Shown in pieces: positions 61,972 to 64,000 of a DNA stretch of 64,000 nucleotides. The stretch is from contig OX459104.1 of the NCBI GenBank assembly GCA_949775045.1, positions 12,819,655 to 12,883,654 of the forward strand, read 5' to 3'. The notes beneath the pieces are model-generated. The model saw only the letters and a program-made list of their open reading frames with translations. It was not told the origin of the DNA and did not search any database. The DNA comes from Metridium senile. Its lineage: Eukaryota; Cnidaria; Anthozoa; Actiniaria; Metridiidae. Made by a program: the position numbers and the translations under genes. Numbering within the stretch: position 1 is the first letter of the stretch; each line of letters begins with the position of its first letter.

Positions 61972-62275
61972 ACACCTATATTCAAAAATGATCGTTGGAC
62001 ATCGCAGCTTGTCGCAGCTTTAACCATCAAGCCAATACCGAAATGAATGCTGTTTTTTTCGGCTGGTAATAGTTGAAATTAAACTTGTCATCAACAATAT
62101 TTATTCTAATACCGTAGCAAGCATGTGAACTAATGCTCACATTTTAATTAGTTCGGATTCTCTAGTCTGATTTCAATACATTAGTAGCACAAAACCAGCA
62201 TTCATTTCGGTATTGGCTTGATGCTTAATTATTTGTTGCTTAAAGCTGAGACAACGTTAATTGAAGTAAATATGC
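61972..62275. mobile_element. Hairpin MITE with ACACCTATATTCAAAAATG end
   Basis: AAGCCAATACCGAAATGAAT, GCTG at the left is mirrored by CAGCATTCATTTCGGTATTG, GCTT at the right. Outer words ACACCTATATTCAA and CAACGTTAATTGAAGT recall the TATACACCTATTTCAATTAACGTTG-type ends. Confidence 0.65.
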
Positions 62276-62289
62276 ATGTTTTTGTAATG

Positions 62290-63110
62290 TTTGTATCGGT
62301 TATTTTTCTATTTCGTCAATGTTCTCCTAGTATAATAAAGGTCTAGCCATGCCTTTACAATGTGGTCCCTTGATTCTAATCCCACATGTTGTGTCAGTAC
62401 CGGCCAAGTTATTAATTATTAACAACTGTCGTTCATACCCGTATCTTGCCAATTCATTGATTATGTCAATATTCTTTTCAACTGTTTATCTTCCGGGATA
62501 ACTGTGTCTGAGTTTTCATTCTTAACAGTAGGCAGTTGCAAAAGTCGTGAATAAAACGTCCCATAGATGCTTTAAAATGAGCTATAATTGATATACCATT
62601 GTAGCTCGGATGATTTTTTTTCTCAATTGATAGAACATAACAGGATATTAAGCAACGTGCCGACGAAAAACCTTGTCTTTACTGACAAAACGTTTTCGAC
62701 GTGATAGCTTTGGCGGTTCGATAAAATAACATGAATCCAGTTAAAAAACGTTTTGTGCAAGTCATACTAATCTCAAGATAATACTGAAATAAACTGAAAG
62801 TTGCTTAATATTTATCAAGCAATTTTATAGCCATGAAGACGAAACACTTATATAGTTTCAGAAAGTCTTGATCAAAAACTAGACTTTTATTATGATTATA
62901 CCTTTAGTAAACAATCGAATTGTTCGGAGAGTTTTTAATTTTGTTTCTTCCAGAAAACTCTTTTTCTTTGTGCATTATAATTTACATTTTTTATTTTTCT
63001 CATTTTGTTTATTTACAAACATTTTATTTTGACTGCACAAGCTAATTTTAATGAATCTAAGATTGATTATAGGATTGGCCGTTTTCAAGTTGTTTAAAAT
63101 ACTTATTATA
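62290..63110. other. Intergenic stretch, no feature recognised
   Basis: AT-rich, with no supported gene, array or inverted-repeat pair. Confidence 0.4.
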
Positions 63111-63124
63111 TCATGTATGTCTAA

Positions 63125-63300
63125 TAAAACTAAAATTCAAGACTCAAGATTCAAGACATTTTAAAATATTACAAATTTGTAATAATTACAATTTAGATAT
63201 ATCGACAACTAGTAAAATTAAAATTCAAGACTCAAGATTCAAGACATTTTAAAATATTACAAATTTGCAATAATTACAATATAGATATATCGTTAACGTT
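63125..63300. repeat. ~88-bp tandem duplication
   Basis: AAAATTCAAGACTCAAGATT, CAAGACATTTTAAAATATTA and AATAATTACAAT occur twice in direct order with very few differences, so the duplication looks recent. Confidence 0.85.
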
Positions 63301-63440
63301 AATATTATGCTAGATTTACAATCAATATTCTCAAACTCATTAATAATTCATGAGCTAATCAACCAATGTAAGCACACCATTTGTACCACGTGCATGGGTT
63401 TGAAACCCCGATGAAACACGATTATAGGTTGACCGGTGTT

Positions 63441-63473
63441 TGAAATATTTTCATCACTAGTGATGAAAATATT
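63441..63473. repeat. Perfect short palindrome
   Basis: GAAATATTTTCATCAC directly followed by its reverse complement. No role assigned. Confidence 0.8.
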
Positions 63474-63610
63474 TCTAAATCTACATAGTGGTGAGAAATC
63501 TGAAAAGAATTAGTATTACCTACCTACCTTACTATCCTTTATTACCTTAACCTTTCTACCTAATTTACATTATTATTATTTTTACATTATTTTTTTTTTC
63601 CTTTTTTTAT

Positions 63611-63683
63611 TGGCGTGTCCGAGACTCGAACCTGCAACCCTTGGAGTTGAAATCCCTCTTCATACCAGCTGAGCTATTGGTGA
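63611..63683 (-). tRNA. tRNA-like sequence, probably a pseudogene or SINE head
   Basis: The minus strand reads AATAGCTCAGCTGGTATGAA (A-box region), a possible anticodon arm, and GGTTCGAGTCTC (B box) at tRNA-like spacing. The acceptor ends do not pair and the T stem has mismatches, so a functional tRNA is unlikely. Confidence 0.35.
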
Positions 63684-64000
63684 TTTGGTTGTCAAATTAG
63701 AGTCTTATTTCCCATGCCATCAAATACTCTGTATATATTATATCAGAAATTACACTCACGTCAAGTACTCACATAAATGAACTCTATTCGCATCTTTAAT
63801 GATCCCTACTGAAGTTACAACTTATATTTAAATGACAATTTTGATTATTTTCTAAAGAAAATGAAAAAAAACCCCTCCTTATGTAGGTAGTTACAAGTTA
63901 CAATTTGAAATATTGCTCAACTGAGCTTAAAGGAACATTTTCTAAGTCTTTTTGAACAACTTCAAGTAAGAACCCCGTAACACTTCTGTTTAACCCTACA

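Noticed and set aside
63611..63683. Functional tRNA gene on the minus strand
   Set aside because: A and B boxes are present but the acceptor stem does not pair and the T stem is mismatched; kept only as a low-confidence tRNA-like sequence.

Overview
This is animal nuclear DNA: AT-rich, with intron-rich protein genes, GT-AG introns and many short non-coding transposons. Four conserved genes are recognisable. All lie on the + strand, and I rebuilt their exons by hand from reading frame, splice-site and phase agreement. They are LIN9 (800-19306, 26 coding exons, MuvB/DREAM cell-cycle transcription complex), an ACCS-like PLP enzyme (23810-41546, 15 coding exons plus an alternative first exon), a LicD-family type II membrane protein (49834-53385, 3 exons) and METTL15/RsmH-type mitochondrial rRNA methyltransferase (54549-58868, 3 exons). 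The content fits a non-vertebrate metazoan (no exonic or repeat feature points to vertebrates). I cannot name the phylum. The four genes share no pathway; they look like ordinary neighbours.

Layout. 1-799 is upstream sequence of LIN9. 800-19306 is LIN9, whose introns carry many terminal-inverted-repeat (TIR) elements, a large hairpin and several minisatellites. 19307-23809 is intergenic, with palindromic elements including one with a clean 9-bp target duplication. 23810-41546 is the ACCS-like gene, with a truncated LINE, a second LINE fragment nested in a long hairpin, a pentamer satellite and a 2.8-kb array of 44-bp units. 41547-49833 is a transposon nest dominated by a 5,095-bp foldback element with two 1,720-bp arms and a 9-bp target duplication. 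49834-53385 is the LicD gene and 54549-58868 is METTL15. 58869-64000 holds further hairpin elements, a ~124-bp tandem array and a degenerate tRNA-like sequence; I see no gene there.

Most unusual points: (1) the large foldback element with apparently identical arms made partly of short repeated palindromic motifs; (2) several intronic tandem arrays that end within a few bases to tens of bases of a 3' splice site; (3) a triplicated exon end, each copy with its own splice donor, in LIN9; (4) two mutually exclusive phase-0 first exons for the ACCS-like gene; (5) a LIN9 intronic hairpin carrying paired E2F-like and CRE-like motifs. Identities of the four genes are secure from conserved motifs. Transposon superfamily labels rest on target-duplication length and TIR shape only, because no transposase is present.
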